Source: Terriglobia bacterium (GTDB lineage Bacteria > Acidobacteriota > UBA6911). Taken from it: DNA of 42,296 nucleotides. The notes under the pieces are model-generated. The model was not told the DNA's origin. It made no database searches and was given only the letters and a program-made list of their open reading frames with translations. This document shows positions 35,937-42,296 of this stretch, piece after piece. The stretch covers positions 1 through 42,296 of the forward strand of contig JAIQGI010000062.1 in the NCBI GenBank assembly GCA_020072565.1. Direction: 5' to 3'. Positions within the stretch are counted from its first letter, which is position 1. The number at the start of each line of letters is the position of its first letter. A program made the translations under genes and the position numbers.

Positions 35937-37841
35937 TTACTGGCGCCAGGCGAACTCGCCCGAGTCCACGTTCCAGTCGGCTCCGAAGAAGCCTGCCGCT
36001 CTGATGCCGGCGCTGCCCCGGGTCAGGATATCCGGTCCGAGAATAATCCAGTCAGGGTAGGAGACGCCGGAGCTGAAGTAGGTCAGTCGATCGGTGAGCC
36101 TCATCCCAGCGATGCCCGATCCTGTTACTACGGCGACGGACGCGCGATTGCTTCCCGGCCTCGGACGCAGAAACAGGCACGCCAGATCTTCCCCTTTCTC
36201 CTCGCGCCGGCCGATGCGGATGGATCCTCCTCCCGCCTGTACCGGGCTGTCGGCCAGCAACTGGCTCCAGGCAGAGTTGGTCTGGGCGTTGCCGTACAGG
36301 ATCACGTCGCGGTCAGGCTCTGCCGCCGCCTGGAACCGGACATCAGGGATCACATCCGGCGAACCGTTCCCACGGTACCAGAATTGTTCCGCGTCGTAGC
36401 GTGCCTTGGCGAACGCCCAGGCGTTCTCCTCCGGCGACCCGTGAGTGCCGTAAACCATGATGATCCGATTGCGAAAGGCTTCCTTAAAAGGGCCGTAGCG
36501 CTGCGGTCCTTTCAACGCCATGGATGGCTGAGTTATCGGAGCCCACTTATCGCTTTCCCGCTTCAACCAGATCTGCGGCGCGCCAGTGGGCCAGGCGATG
36601 CCGTCGATCTTCTGGCCGTCCAGTTCGACCAGAATCGGTTTCCCTGGCGGAACATGGTCGAGGCGGAAGGACAATCGGGCGACGTTTTCGGTGGTACCGG
36701 CAAAACGCCGATGCCCCGGATCATATTGAATGCTGACCGAGCTGGGCTTGAGCGGGTGGATTTGGGCCTCGATGCCCACCCAATGGGACCACGCAGATAC
36801 GCCCGGATTTGCAGTGACGAACTCCACTTTGCGGATGCTCGAATTGCCGGGAAGCGTGTGCCGGGCGAAGAAGTCGAACATCGGCGGCCAATCGACACAG
36901 GCAGCTCCCGGCTCGTCGGAGACATTCCACCAGTGGCCGGCTCCCGGTTGCTCGTGGAAAACGAAATCCCGGTGGAAACTGCTCAGGTTCTGGTTCATGG
37001 TCCTGGCTTGCGCCACGGGGACGTTGTCGTCGGCGGCGCCGTGCAGAATATACACGCCCAGCTGGGCGTAGTTGCGCATGAGAGATGTTGTGTCACTGGG
37101 CGCCGAGGCTCGCTGCAGCATCTCCTGGACCGCACCCGTCTGGGCATCACGTGTTGCCCTGCCATAAGTCGCCCAGCTGATCCATCCGGCGCTGGGGCCG
37201 ATGGCGGCGAAACGATCGGGGAACGTTGCTCCAAGGATCCAGACCCCGTGCCCGCCCATGGAGTGACCTGTCAGGTAGGTCCGCTGAGGGTCGGTTTGCA
37301 ACCGTTTGCGAGCGAGGTCGAGCACCTCGAGGGCGTCCAGCCTCCCCCAATCTTCCCAGTCGAATCCGTAGGGTCTGCGATTGGTAGGCGCAACAATGTA
37401 GCCCCAGGATTTGCCGTTGTAGGCACCAGCCTGGCCGATGGCTTCAACACCGGCCCCATGCAGGGTGAGAAAGAGCGCCGGTGTGCCATCCGCCTTGGCC
37501 CTCGCGCCGGATGCCGTTGAGGAGGGCACCGCCGGCTGTGCCGGGTTCACGGCGTAATACTGCACGCTGCCGTCGATGCCGCTGATGAATGTCTGCTTGT
37601 AGGTCTGAGAGGGTTGACGCACACGGAGGTTGAGCCCGGCCGTATCCATCGTCCGCGTCCGGCCTGCCTCCGTCACCATCAGTCTGAGTTCGACCGGGAG
37701 TTTGTCGACGGCCGCGACGGCAGGCCCCCTCAATTGGAATCCGATTTTTCGCTCGCTGAAAGGCGGGATTCTGGGCAAGGGGGTCTGCGTTGGCGGGGCC
37801 TGAGCATAAGAAGCGGTGATTGTCAATTGTTCCATCGGCTG
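35937..37841 (-). pseudogene. 3' part of a secreted alpha/beta-hydrolase gene split by a transposon
   Basis: This frame encodes 632 residues from a chance internal Met (37835) to the stop. It contains an esterase/peptidase-like alpha/beta hydrolase: FLTLHGAGVEAIG, the nucleophile elbow TGHSMGGHGVW (Ser 192 here, 420 in the intact protein), LHGAADDNVPVAQ (Asp) and QPGAGHWWNVSD (His). A long C-terminal part of beta-rich sequence follows. The N-terminal 228 residues, including the signal peptide, lie at 41982-41305 beyond the inserted element. Joining the two restores ...NATSQP-MEQLTI... in frame. In its present state it has no ribosome binding site or signal peptide and is probably silent. Confidence 0.88.
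37834..37841. repeat. 8-bp target-site duplication, left copy
   Basis: ATCGGCTG here is repeated at 41297-41304, directly outside the terminal inverted repeats. Flanking G/C bases make longer readings possible (10 or 12 bases), but eight fits IS1-family practice and GG-starting ends. Confidence 0.85.
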
Positions 37842-37859
37842 GGTAGTGGGTCATTTTGA
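37842..37859 (+). repeat. left terminal inverted repeat of the transposon
   Basis: GGTAGTGGGTCATTTTGA is the 18-base left end. Beyond it the two ends keep partial similarity (ATTTTGGG against AAATGGG). Confidence 0.88.
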
Positions 37860-37921
37860 GATTTTGGGGTTTGGGAGTAATATCGTGGGCCGCACCTCAA
37901 TGACAAGCGATGGAGCGAATC

Positions 37922-38233
37922 ATGCCCACAAACCAAGAACTGATCGCCAAAGCAATAAAAGAGCGACTGCAAATAAAGGCGGTCTATGAAAATTACCCGA
38001 GAGAGATGTGTCCTCACATCCTCGGATGGAAAAACGGGGTCATGCGCGTTCTTTCTTTTCAATTCGGCGGTAGCACTTCAAAAGGTCTTCCTCCGGGTGG
38101 AGATTGGAAATGTATGGAGGTAGGCAAACTCATGCATATTTCCCTGCAGGCGGGAACATGGCATGCTGGTAGCACTGGCGGTTGGCATCGCAAACCACAA
38201 ACCTGTATCGATCAAATCATAATACAGGTGTAG
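37922..38233 (+). CDS. transposon passenger: small WYL-like protein
   Basis: This 103-residue protein reads LIAKAIKERLQIKAVYENYP, then REMCPHILGWKNGVMRVLSF. This resembles the first strands of WYL domains (ligand-sensing beta barrels) where a query 'I..A...R..I.i.Y....R...PH.lG' is typical. It then diverges, with KGLPPGGDWKCMEVGKL matching a WYL-like continuation. There is no HTH region, so it is not a full regulator. GGAG precedes the ATG at 37922; an ATG at 37910 would add four residues without a site. It is the leftmost gene of the element, near the left inverted repeat. Role unknown. Confidence 0.6.
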   Translation: MPTNQELIAKAIKERLQIKAVYENYPREMCPHILGWKNGVMRVLSFQFGGSTSKGLPPGGDWKCMEVGKLMHISLQAGTWHAGSTGGWHRKPQTCIDQIIIQV

Positions 38234-38234
38234 G

Positions 38235-38435
38235 TTAGTCGATGGAGCGGTTTTTGAAGTCTGCGTATTCCAGTGCCCTTTCCTTGGCGATTGGACCGCA
38301 AAATAATGCTACGTAAACATCTCCGGTTGATAAATCCAAACATTCAACCCTCCATTGATGAGGGTCGATCCTATCTTCAATGGCTTCGTGTTTTAACGAG
38401 GGAACATCGGAGGTAACAGAGTGGACGGTTGACAT
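38235..38435 (-). CDS. transposon passenger: 66-residue protein, unknown
   Basis: This small protein reads WRVECLDLSTGDVYVALFCGP, then KERALEYADFKNRSI. An AAAGGAGA box lies 10 bases before the ATG at 38435, better spaced than the GTG at 38441. I do not recognise the family; its content looks like a short alpha/beta fold. It converges on the WYL-like gene with one base between stops and lies downstream of the transposase on the same strand, beyond a hairpin. Confidence 0.55.
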   Translation of the reverse strand: MSTVHSVTSDVPSLKHEAIEDRIDPHQWRVECLDLSTGDVYVALFCGPIAKERALEYADFKNRSID

Positions 38436-38478
38436 AGACACAAATCTCCTTTATCGTAGATTTGCGTCCACGTTTTTG

Positions 38479-38500
38479 AAACCCGATGCCCGTCGGGTTT
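38479..38500 (-). terminator. hairpin after the transposase gene
   Basis: AAACCCGA-TGCCCG-TCGGGTTT (38479-38500) forms a perfect 8-bp stem 19 bases after the transposase stop. A full T-run is lacking on the minus strand. It would separate transposase transcription from the 66-residue gene. Confidence 0.55.
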
Positions 38501-38518
38501 TACAGTTTCTCCGCGATT

Positions 38519-39346
38519 CTAATACTTCTCCGTCAAAAGCGCAATCTCTCGGATCTCCATCGGACTTTCCATCAATCTCGCTTCCATCGCAGGAGTCACG
38601 CGCAGAGTTTGGTGAATCCGCACGAAGTTGTAATACATGTAATGCAGCGAAATAGCCGCCACGTGGTTTTCAAGCTTTTTGGAGAACGCATTTGTGAGCC
38701 GCGTAAACCGGCGCATGTTCATCCTCATGGTTAGGTTCTGCCGTTCCACAAAGCTCGTGGAAATGTGCTTCCGATCAGGATCTCCCATGATCCGCTCGGT
38801 TTTGCATCCGATGCATTCTGCCGGACTGTAGCGCGTTTCTTCCTGAACTGCCCCGTAGATCTTCACCAGCATGGCATAATCGATCTGAGAACCAAAGGCA
38901 CCCTCTACGGCATCCAAATAGACCCTGTGACCGTCCGTAGTGAGTTGCACTCGGTTTGCCAAACGGTCGGCCAGATCCCTCATGAACTCATAAGCGGTAT
39001 CGCCGTCACGGGGACCAATAGCCCAACTGATCATAAGTTTCGAATCGGCATCCAAGGCAGTCCAGGTCCAAACATCACCAATTCCAAAATGACCTTTGAG
39101 AGGAAGGGGAACGTTCTTTTGCTTCGCATAAACGAAACTCCAGATCTCATCGCATTGAACGCGCCTGGAGCGGATATTCCGAAGCTTTTCATCCTGAAAC
39201 TTCAAGCAGGCCTTTCCAACTTCAACCAAGAGCTTTAGGACTGCGCCCTTGCTGTGTCCGGTCATGCGGCAAGTGGCGCGGATGGAATTGCCTTCTACCA
39301 GAGCCCCGATGATCCTTGTTTTCTCGTCTATGCTTAGTTTATTCAT
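38519..39346 (-). CDS. IS1-family DDE transposase
   Basis: This 275-residue transposase has an N-terminal zinc/HTH-like part (MNKLSIDEKTRIIGALVEG, then SIRATCRMTGHSKGAVLKLL) and a catalytic core. The core carries D66 (VQCDEIWSFVYAKQKN), D138 (TTDGHRVYLD) and E201 (TSFVERQNLTMRMNMRRF), and ends with a conserved tail LHYMYYNFVRIHQTLRVTPA. It is a single frame and needs no frameshift, unlike classical InsAB of E. coli IS1. I chose the ATG at 39346; upstream TTG or ATG starts up to 39397 add non-conserved residues. It appears intact, so the element may still move. Confidence 0.9.
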   Translation of the reverse strand: MNKLSIDEKTRIIGALVEGNSIRATCRMTGHSKGAVLKLLVEVGKACLKFQDEKLRNIRSRRVQCDEIWSFVYAKQKNVPLPLKGHFGIGDVWTWTALDADSKLMISWAIGPRDGDTAYEFMRDLADRLANRVQLTTDGHRVYLDAVEGAFGSQIDYAMLVKIYGAVQEETRYSPAECIGCKTERIMGDPDRKHISTSFVERQNLTMRMNMRRFTRLTNAFSKKLENHVAAISLHYMYYNFVRIHQTLRVTPAMEARLMESPMEIREIALLTEKY

Positions 39347-39433
39347 AATGCTATTATGCTTGAACGGCTCAAGCATTGTCAAGAAAAATCGACACAATGC
39401 GTGCCTTTTTTTCGCATCGGACGTATATTAATT

Positions 39434-39525
39434 GGCGGCGGGTGTCCGATTCGGACGGACGAACGGTGAAAGCCGTTGCCGGGGTTACGGCCCGGAGCTA
39501 TAGGCCACTCAGCCAACCCGCCGTT
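39434..39525 (+). ncRNA. possible structured RNA inside the transposon
   Basis: A GC-rich stretch amid AT-rich DNA can fold as a multibranch structure. A closing stem CGGCGGGT/ACCCGCCG (39436-39443 with 39516-39523, plus two G-U pairs outside) encloses three hairpins: GTCCG-ATT-CGGAC (39444-39456), AACGG-TGAAAG-CCGTT (39462-39477), and GCCG/CGGC (39478-39481 with 39488-39491) or an alternative GGCC pairing. No protein frame fits. It matches no RNA family I recognise. Direction and function are unknown. Confidence 0.4.
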
Positions 39526-39530
39526 CATTT

Positions 39531-39572
39531 AGGCCAGCAGTTCAGGTTTCAACGCCTTTGGATTGCTGGCCT
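39531..39572 (+). terminator. 9-bp hairpin followed by T-rich sequence
   Basis: AGGCCAGCA (39531-39539) pairs with TGCTGGCCT (39564-39572), followed by TTTCC. It could end a plus-strand RNA made from 39434 onward, just before the toxin promoter. Confidence 0.5.
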
Positions 39573-39628
39573 TTTCCTTCAGAATGTATATAATAAATAA
39601 ATGATATGGAAATGTCAACAGAATCCTC

Positions 39629-39656
39629 TTGACATATAATAAAAAAATGATATGCT
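39629..39656 (+). promoter_or_regulatory. promoter-like boxes before the toxin gene
   Basis: TTGACA (39629-39634), a 16-base spacer and TATGCT (39651-39656) form a near-consensus sigma-70 promoter. An AT-rich direct repeat (TATAATAAATAAATGATATG at about 39588 and TATAATAAAAAAATGATATG at 39635) overlaps it and is a candidate operator for the antitoxin. If the transcript starts after 39660, the toxin start must lie further in than the ATG at 39647. Confidence 0.45.
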
Positions 39657-40072
39657 GTCCATCGGATCGTAATTGGACGTTTTGGGATTTTCAGTATGAG
39701 AATGGATCCAACCCGATCGATGACTGGTATCAGCAACTATCTGAAGACGCAACGTTTCAGCTTAATGCCTTGTTGAAGATGAACCAGAAAATCGAATTGC
39801 CAATGAATTGGCAAGGATCTAGGGGTTTTCTTTCTGGAAAGCCAAGAAAAGAAAGAATTTGGGAATTAGGATTTGTTGCCGACAGGAAACAATATCGCCT
39901 GATGGGAATCTTCGCCGAGTTGCGCAAACATGCGATTTTCTTAGTCGGATGTTATCATAAGGGCAGAGTTTATACGCCTCCAGATGCTACACAATTAGCT
40001 TATGAGAGGGCCAGATTAGTCAAGGAAAAGAGGGCTGGTTATCGTGAGCGAAAGATCGAAAATAATATCTAG
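39647..40072 (+). CDS. HigB/RelE-like toxin (phage Gp49-like family)
   Basis: This protein of about 141 residues fits the Gp49-like/HigB branch of RelE-type toxins. Key segments are WTFWDFQYENGSNPIDDWYQ (start of the fold), FLSGKPRKERIWELGFVADR, KQYRLMGIFAELRKHAIFLV and a GCYHKGRVYTPPDATQLAYE tail. Such toxins cut mRNA on the ribosome. The start is uncertain: the ATG at 39647 overlaps the promoter-like boxes, and no better ATG lies before the WTFWDF segment. Its last 29 bases overlap the next gene, the toxin-first order typical of HigBA pairs. Inferred to work as a toxin; activity not shown. Confidence 0.82.
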   Translation: MICCPSDRNWTFWDFQYENGSNPIDDWYQQLSEDATFQLNALLKMNQKIELPMNWQGSRGFLSGKPRKERIWELGFVADRKQYRLMGIFAELRKHAIFLVGCYHKGRVYTPPDATQLAYERARLVKEKRAGYRERKIENNI

Positions 40073-40676
40073 ACTTAGAGATAGCAAGGCATCTAGAGCC
40101 TCCTACATAAAAGCAAAACTAAGTACTCTAATTCCCGCACAAATCCGAGCTCTACGGCTTAAATCTGACATGCCACATCAGTCGGATCTCGCACAAGCGG
40201 CGGGAATGAAGCAATCCCGCATTTCAGTGATGGAAATGCCCGGAGCCGTTAATTTTAACTTGGAAACTCTTGTCCGGTTAGCATCTGTTTTAAGGGTCGG
40301 GTTGCTAGTTAAATTTGTTTCTTTCAGTGAGATGTTGAACTGGGAGAATGACTTTTCGCAAGATGATTTTGCGGTAACGAGACTAGATGATGATGCCGAC
40401 TTTTTGATTCCTCCAGTAAGCACTCACGCTTTAAATCAGACCGGAGGAAGGACCATACCCAACTGGGAAGCCTTTCCTCTTTCAAAATCACCGGGAGCGT
40501 TGCATAAAATTTGTATTGCTGTTGGCACTGCCCAATTTATAGAAGTTAACGTGGAATCTTGTGATCCGAAATTGCCACAGAGAACAAATGATGTGCATCA
40601 GCGAGTGGAATTAACAGGTCAAATACGCGAGGATCGCCAATGGAAATCAAACTGTCTTCCCCAGTCTCTCTTGTAA
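40044..40676 (+). CDS. XRE-type antitoxin, unusually long
   Basis: This 210-residue protein starts at a GTG inside the toxin gene. An XRE helix-turn-helix lies at about 30-90 (QIRALRLKSDMPHQSDLAQA, MKQSRISVME, LETLVRLASVLRVGLLVKFV). HigA-type antitoxins are usually about 100 residues; here about 110 more follow (VTRLDDDADFLIPPVSTHAL, then a Pro/Trp/Lys region) with no domain I recognise. It should bind the toxin and repress the operon, probably at the AT-rich repeat near 39588-39655. Its end overlaps the DUF3467-like gene by 37 bases, so all three are translationally linked. Confidence 0.8.
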   Translation: MSERSKIISRLRDSKASRASYIKAKLSTLIPAQIRALRLKSDMPHQSDLAQAAGMKQSRISVMEMPGAVNFNLETLVRLASVLRVGLLVKFVSFSEMLNWENDFSQDDFAVTRLDDDADFLIPPVSTHALNQTGGRTIPNWEAFPLSKSPGALHKICIAVGTAQFIEVNVESCDPKLPQRTNDVHQRVELTGQIREDRQWKSNCLPQSLL

Positions 40677-40981
40677 ACGTCGAACATGAACGCTCAGAAG
40701 ATTTTAAAGTTATTTATTCGAACGCTGCATTCATGGGTGCTAGTTTTTATGACGTTTCTATTACATTTGGCACGATCATGGGCGGGAGCCCAGAAGAAGC
40801 GCCAAAAATCAGGGATCACGTTACGATAATGATGTCATGGGAGCATTTGAAAGCACTCCACAGCGCAATCGGCAGCGTTATCGAAAACTTCGAAACAACA
40901 AATCAGGCAAAAATACGGCAACCCCCAGTGTCGGGTATGCAACTCTTAACTATTCCAGAACCATCTGTACCCAAAGAGTGA
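40640..40981 (+). CDS. DUF3467-like protein, third gene of the toxin cassette
   Basis: This 113-residue protein carries a DUF3467-like pattern: VIYSNAAFMGASFYDVSITF, FGTIMGG, then HVTIMMSWEHLKALHSAIGS and VIENFETTN. DUF3467 members are small proteins without known function. GAGG lies before the ATG, which itself lies within the antitoxin gene. Its place as the third overlapping gene suggests a job tied to the toxin-antitoxin pair, such as a chaperone, extra regulator or sensor. It converges on the KGG gene with five bases between. Confidence 0.7.
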   Translation: MEIKLSSPVSLVNVEHERSEDFKVIYSNAAFMGASFYDVSITFGTIMGGSPEEAPKIRDHVTIMMSWEHLKALHSAIGSVIENFETTNQAKIRQPPVSGMQLLTIPEPSVPKE

Positions 40982-40986
40982 AAATT

Positions 40987-41232
40987 CTAAGATTGCGTCT
41001 TCCATCGCGCGCTAGCTGCCTTCCTAGCGATCTCTTTCCTCTTCGCAGCCGACAGCTTCGCAGCCCTAGCCTTCCCGCCCTTTAATCCCCCTTTGCGTCC
41101 GATTTGCGAGAGATAGGCGGAGACGGGGTTCTGTTCAGATTTGCTTTCTGGTGCGGATTCTTCAGTGGAGAGCCGTACAATCTCAGCGGCTCTCTGGTTG
41201 GCGTCTTTAGGTAATTTGCTTGAGCGGATCAT
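40987..41232 (-). CDS. KGG-type basic small protein
   Basis: This 81-residue protein is Lys/Ala/Arg-rich. A C-terminal segment reads IGRKGGLKGGKARAAKLSAA, then KRKEIARKAASARW. The GGLKGGKARA/ARKAA.ARW pattern is common in short proteins of soil bacteria and in mobile elements. It is reminiscent of KGG-motif stress proteins and H1-like DNA binders, and binding of nucleic acid is plausible. GGGAGC precedes the ATG. It is the rightmost gene, next to the right inverted repeat, so it could influence element ends or copy behaviour; this is conjecture. Confidence 0.72.
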   Translation of the reverse strand: MIRSSKLPKDANQRAAEIVRLSTEESAPESKSEQNPVSAYLSQIGRKGGLKGGKARAAKLSAAKRKEIARKAASARWKTQS

Positions 41233-41278
41233 GCTCCCATTGTCGCAGATAGGAAGCGAAAGTCAAGAGCGCCCATTT

Positions 41279-41296
41279 TCAAAATGACCCACTACC
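41279..41296 (-). repeat. right terminal inverted repeat of the transposon
   Basis: TCAAAATGACCCACTACC is the exact inverse of the left end (37842-37859). It supplies codons for the last residues of the broken upstream half-gene product. Confidence 0.88.
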
Positions 41297-41304
41297 ATCG
41301 GCTG
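41297..41304. repeat. 8-bp target-site duplication, right copy
   Basis: ATCGGCTG, identical to 37834-37841, marks the other side of the insertion. Confidence 0.85.
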
Positions 41305-41982
41305 GGATGTGGCATTCAAGACCACGACTGCGGCCCAGGTCTGCACCTTCTCACCGGCGATCAAGTCCGGCAACGTGGCGTCGCCGGCATCGAGGGCGAC
41401 CACCGATTTCGGGGCCACCAATCTGGCTTTCATCTTTCCCCGGCCGTAGAGGAACAGGAAATCGTTGGGGCCCGGATGGAGCAAGACGGGAAGCCGCACG
41501 TATCCGGTTGAGTAAAGGTCTCCCATTCGAGGCTCCCCATTGACATAGACCATGCCATGCCCGGACGCTTCCAGGATCATCGCCCGCGCAGCCGGCACTT
41601 CCACTTGTGTGAAGGCATAGCCTCCGGTCCACGCTTGTGAATCAAGCGAGCCATCCTGGCCGGCAGCGGCTTTCTGCCAGGTCCGAGTGGTTCCGTCCGC
41701 CAATGTCACCGTGTCGCCGGCCTTGGGCGCGGACCAACGCCCGGAGACGATCTGAGCTTCGACGGCATCGACATGAACCGCTGAGCGGCCTTGAGAAGTA
41801 ATCCGCCCGATCAACAGAAAGTCGCGAAGCTCGATGACCTCCGGCTTGGATGTCGCTGTCTCTTGCGCCAGGCTCCAATAACTCGCCAAAAGGCCTGCGA
41901 CCGCGAGACCTGCGGTCACACACAAGGCAAACATGCGGCGGACAGTGCGAACAGAACGGATAAGGCGCTCGAAGCCGGTCAT

Positions 41983-42195
41983 GAGATCTCCTCTGATTCC
42001 TAAAATGAGGAAGTAACGGTATGCCTACTCTGGTTACTCTTCCGAAGGCCCGCATTCTATACCAAAAAACGCCACCGCTGCGTTGAATCCAGTTCAGGAC
42101 GGGATAAATCAAGTCCCCGCGAATACTGGCTCTCAGGAGGGCTTGGGTGCAGTGGGGCCTTAGGGCCCGCGCAAAAATAAGTTCACATTTTGGCT
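41983..42195. other. promoter region of the split hydrolase gene
   Basis: Upstream of the hydrolase ATG lies a ribosome binding site (AGGAG) and about 200 bases without clear promoter boxes. No gene is seen. Confidence 0.35.
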
Positions 42196-42296
42196 ATGAG
42201 TAGATTGCTGTTGCTCGGGGATTTGGCGCAATTGTGTAGTTCCATTTTGGCAGAGTATCGTGTGGATGCAGACGAAGTTGACGGCGCTCTTCGTCA
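42196..42296 (+). CDS. partial open frame running off the right edge
   Basis: An ATG at 42196 opens a frame to the window end: MSRLLLLGDLAQLCSSILAE, then YRVDADEVDGALR. The end of the visible part is loosely like the PqqD tail pattern (ilaeYdvdeeev), as found in short coenzyme-PQQ or peptide-modification chaperones, but a PqqD would have more sequence in front and a stop lies 15 codons or less upstream. There is no clear ribosome binding site. Treat as tentative. Confidence 0.25.
   Translation, partial: MSRLLLLGDLAQLCSSILAEYRVDADEVDGALR

Larger units (their letters stand above)
37842..41296. mobile_element. 3455-bp IS1-family transposon with passenger genes
   Basis: The element begins with GGTAGTGGGTCATTTTGA (37842-37859) and ends with its exact inverse (41279-41296). 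Both ends are flanked by ATCGGCTG. It carries an IS1-family DDE transposase (leftward) plus six other genes: a WYL-like protein, a 66-residue protein, a toxin, an antitoxin, a DUF3467-like protein and a KGG-type protein. Its base composition is visibly more AT-rich than the host DNA, except for a GC-rich segment at 39434-39572. Most IS1 elements are about 0.8-1.2 kb, so this is a long, cargo-bearing form. Excision in silico restores the split host gene, which suggests a recent arrival. Confidence 0.9.
41263..41982 (-). pseudogene. 5' part of the split secreted alpha/beta-hydrolase gene
   Basis: The ATG at 41982 follows AGAGGAGATCTC. Residues about 17-40 form a signal peptide (FALCVTAGLAVAGLLASYWS, then LAQE). 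The next 190 residues are a beta-rich N-terminal domain (LRDFLLIGRITSQGRSAVHV, TLADGTTRTWQKA, LLHPGPNDFLFLYGRGK) typical of exported hydrolases in this phylum. Native sequence ends at NATSQP; the final 11 residues (MVVGHFENGRS) come from the transposon end. Without the catalytic domain at 35937-37841 it is not functional as an enzyme, though an exported fragment of 239 residues may be made. Confidence 0.88.

Noticed and set aside
36384-37520. 378-codon plus frame opposite the split hydrolase
   Set aside because: Antisense to the catalytic region containing GHSMGG; no recognisable protein.
39434-39572. Idea that the GC-rich segment is an integron attC site
   Set aside because: No paired GTTRRRY/RYYYAAC ends and no integrase; the inner branches do not fit attC.
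37842-41296. Longer target duplication readings (10 or 12 bases)
   Set aside because: GG/CC at the junctions make the boundary ambiguous; the 8-base reading gives GG-starting ends and fits IS1-family habits, so it was preferred.

Overview
The window is high-GC bacterial DNA that most resembles an Acidobacteriota genome. The best clue is an 800-residue orphan FtsX/MacB-type permease of the 'acidobacterial duplicated orphan permease' kind (30708-33110). Supporting clues are the density of secreted peptidases (S9, M28, M24, M14), a VIT/VWA protein ending in a TonB C-terminal domain, DUF481, DUF4838 and DUF6125 genes, and many short hairpin-forming intergenic repeats. This assignment is inference from gene content. 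I see no rRNA, tRNA or CRISPR array.

Layout. 1-9.1 kb: carbon-starvation peptide/pyruvate transporter CstA with its YbdD partner, a heat-shock type sigma factor behind a small DnaJ-domain gene, an enoyl-CoA hydratase, an S9 peptidase with a methyltransferase, and an HDOD signalling protein. 9.3-15.4 kb: M28 peptidase, a PH-domain membrane protein, an M24 aminopeptidase P and an M14 carboxypeptidase. 15.4-18.6 kb: a tight leftward operon of a membrane polyferredoxin, a secreted beta-type (DOMON-like) protein and a SafE/DsbD-like membrane protein, plus a DUF4926 gene. 18.8-28.9 kb: VIT/VWA/TonB protein, BON protein, nitroreductase, acyl-CoA synthetase-like enzyme, DUF481 barrel, MsrA, two small membrane proteins, a lone response regulator and a DUF6125 protein.

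29-35.9 kb is a scarred region. It holds a decayed DUF4838 gene, a 317-bp direct repeat present twice (30212-30528 and 35080-35396), the permease, a hemerythrin-domain protein, a histidine-kinase tail relic, a strong hairpin, and a TlpA-like thioredoxin gene whose 5' end is cut off exactly at the second repeat. The two repeats bracket the permease-hemerythrin block.

35.9-42 kb is the most interesting part. A 3455-bp insertion (37842-41296) with 18-bp perfect terminal inverted repeats and an 8-bp target duplication (ATCGGCTG) carries an IS1-family transposase and six passenger genes. Among these is a three-gene overlapping cassette: HigB/RelE-like toxin, long XRE-type antitoxin and a DUF3467-like protein. 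A GC-rich stretch able to fold into a multibranched RNA lies between the transposase and the toxin. The element sits in a secreted alpha/beta-hydrolase gene. Removing the element and one target copy restores a single in-frame 860-codon reading frame, so the insertion looks recent.
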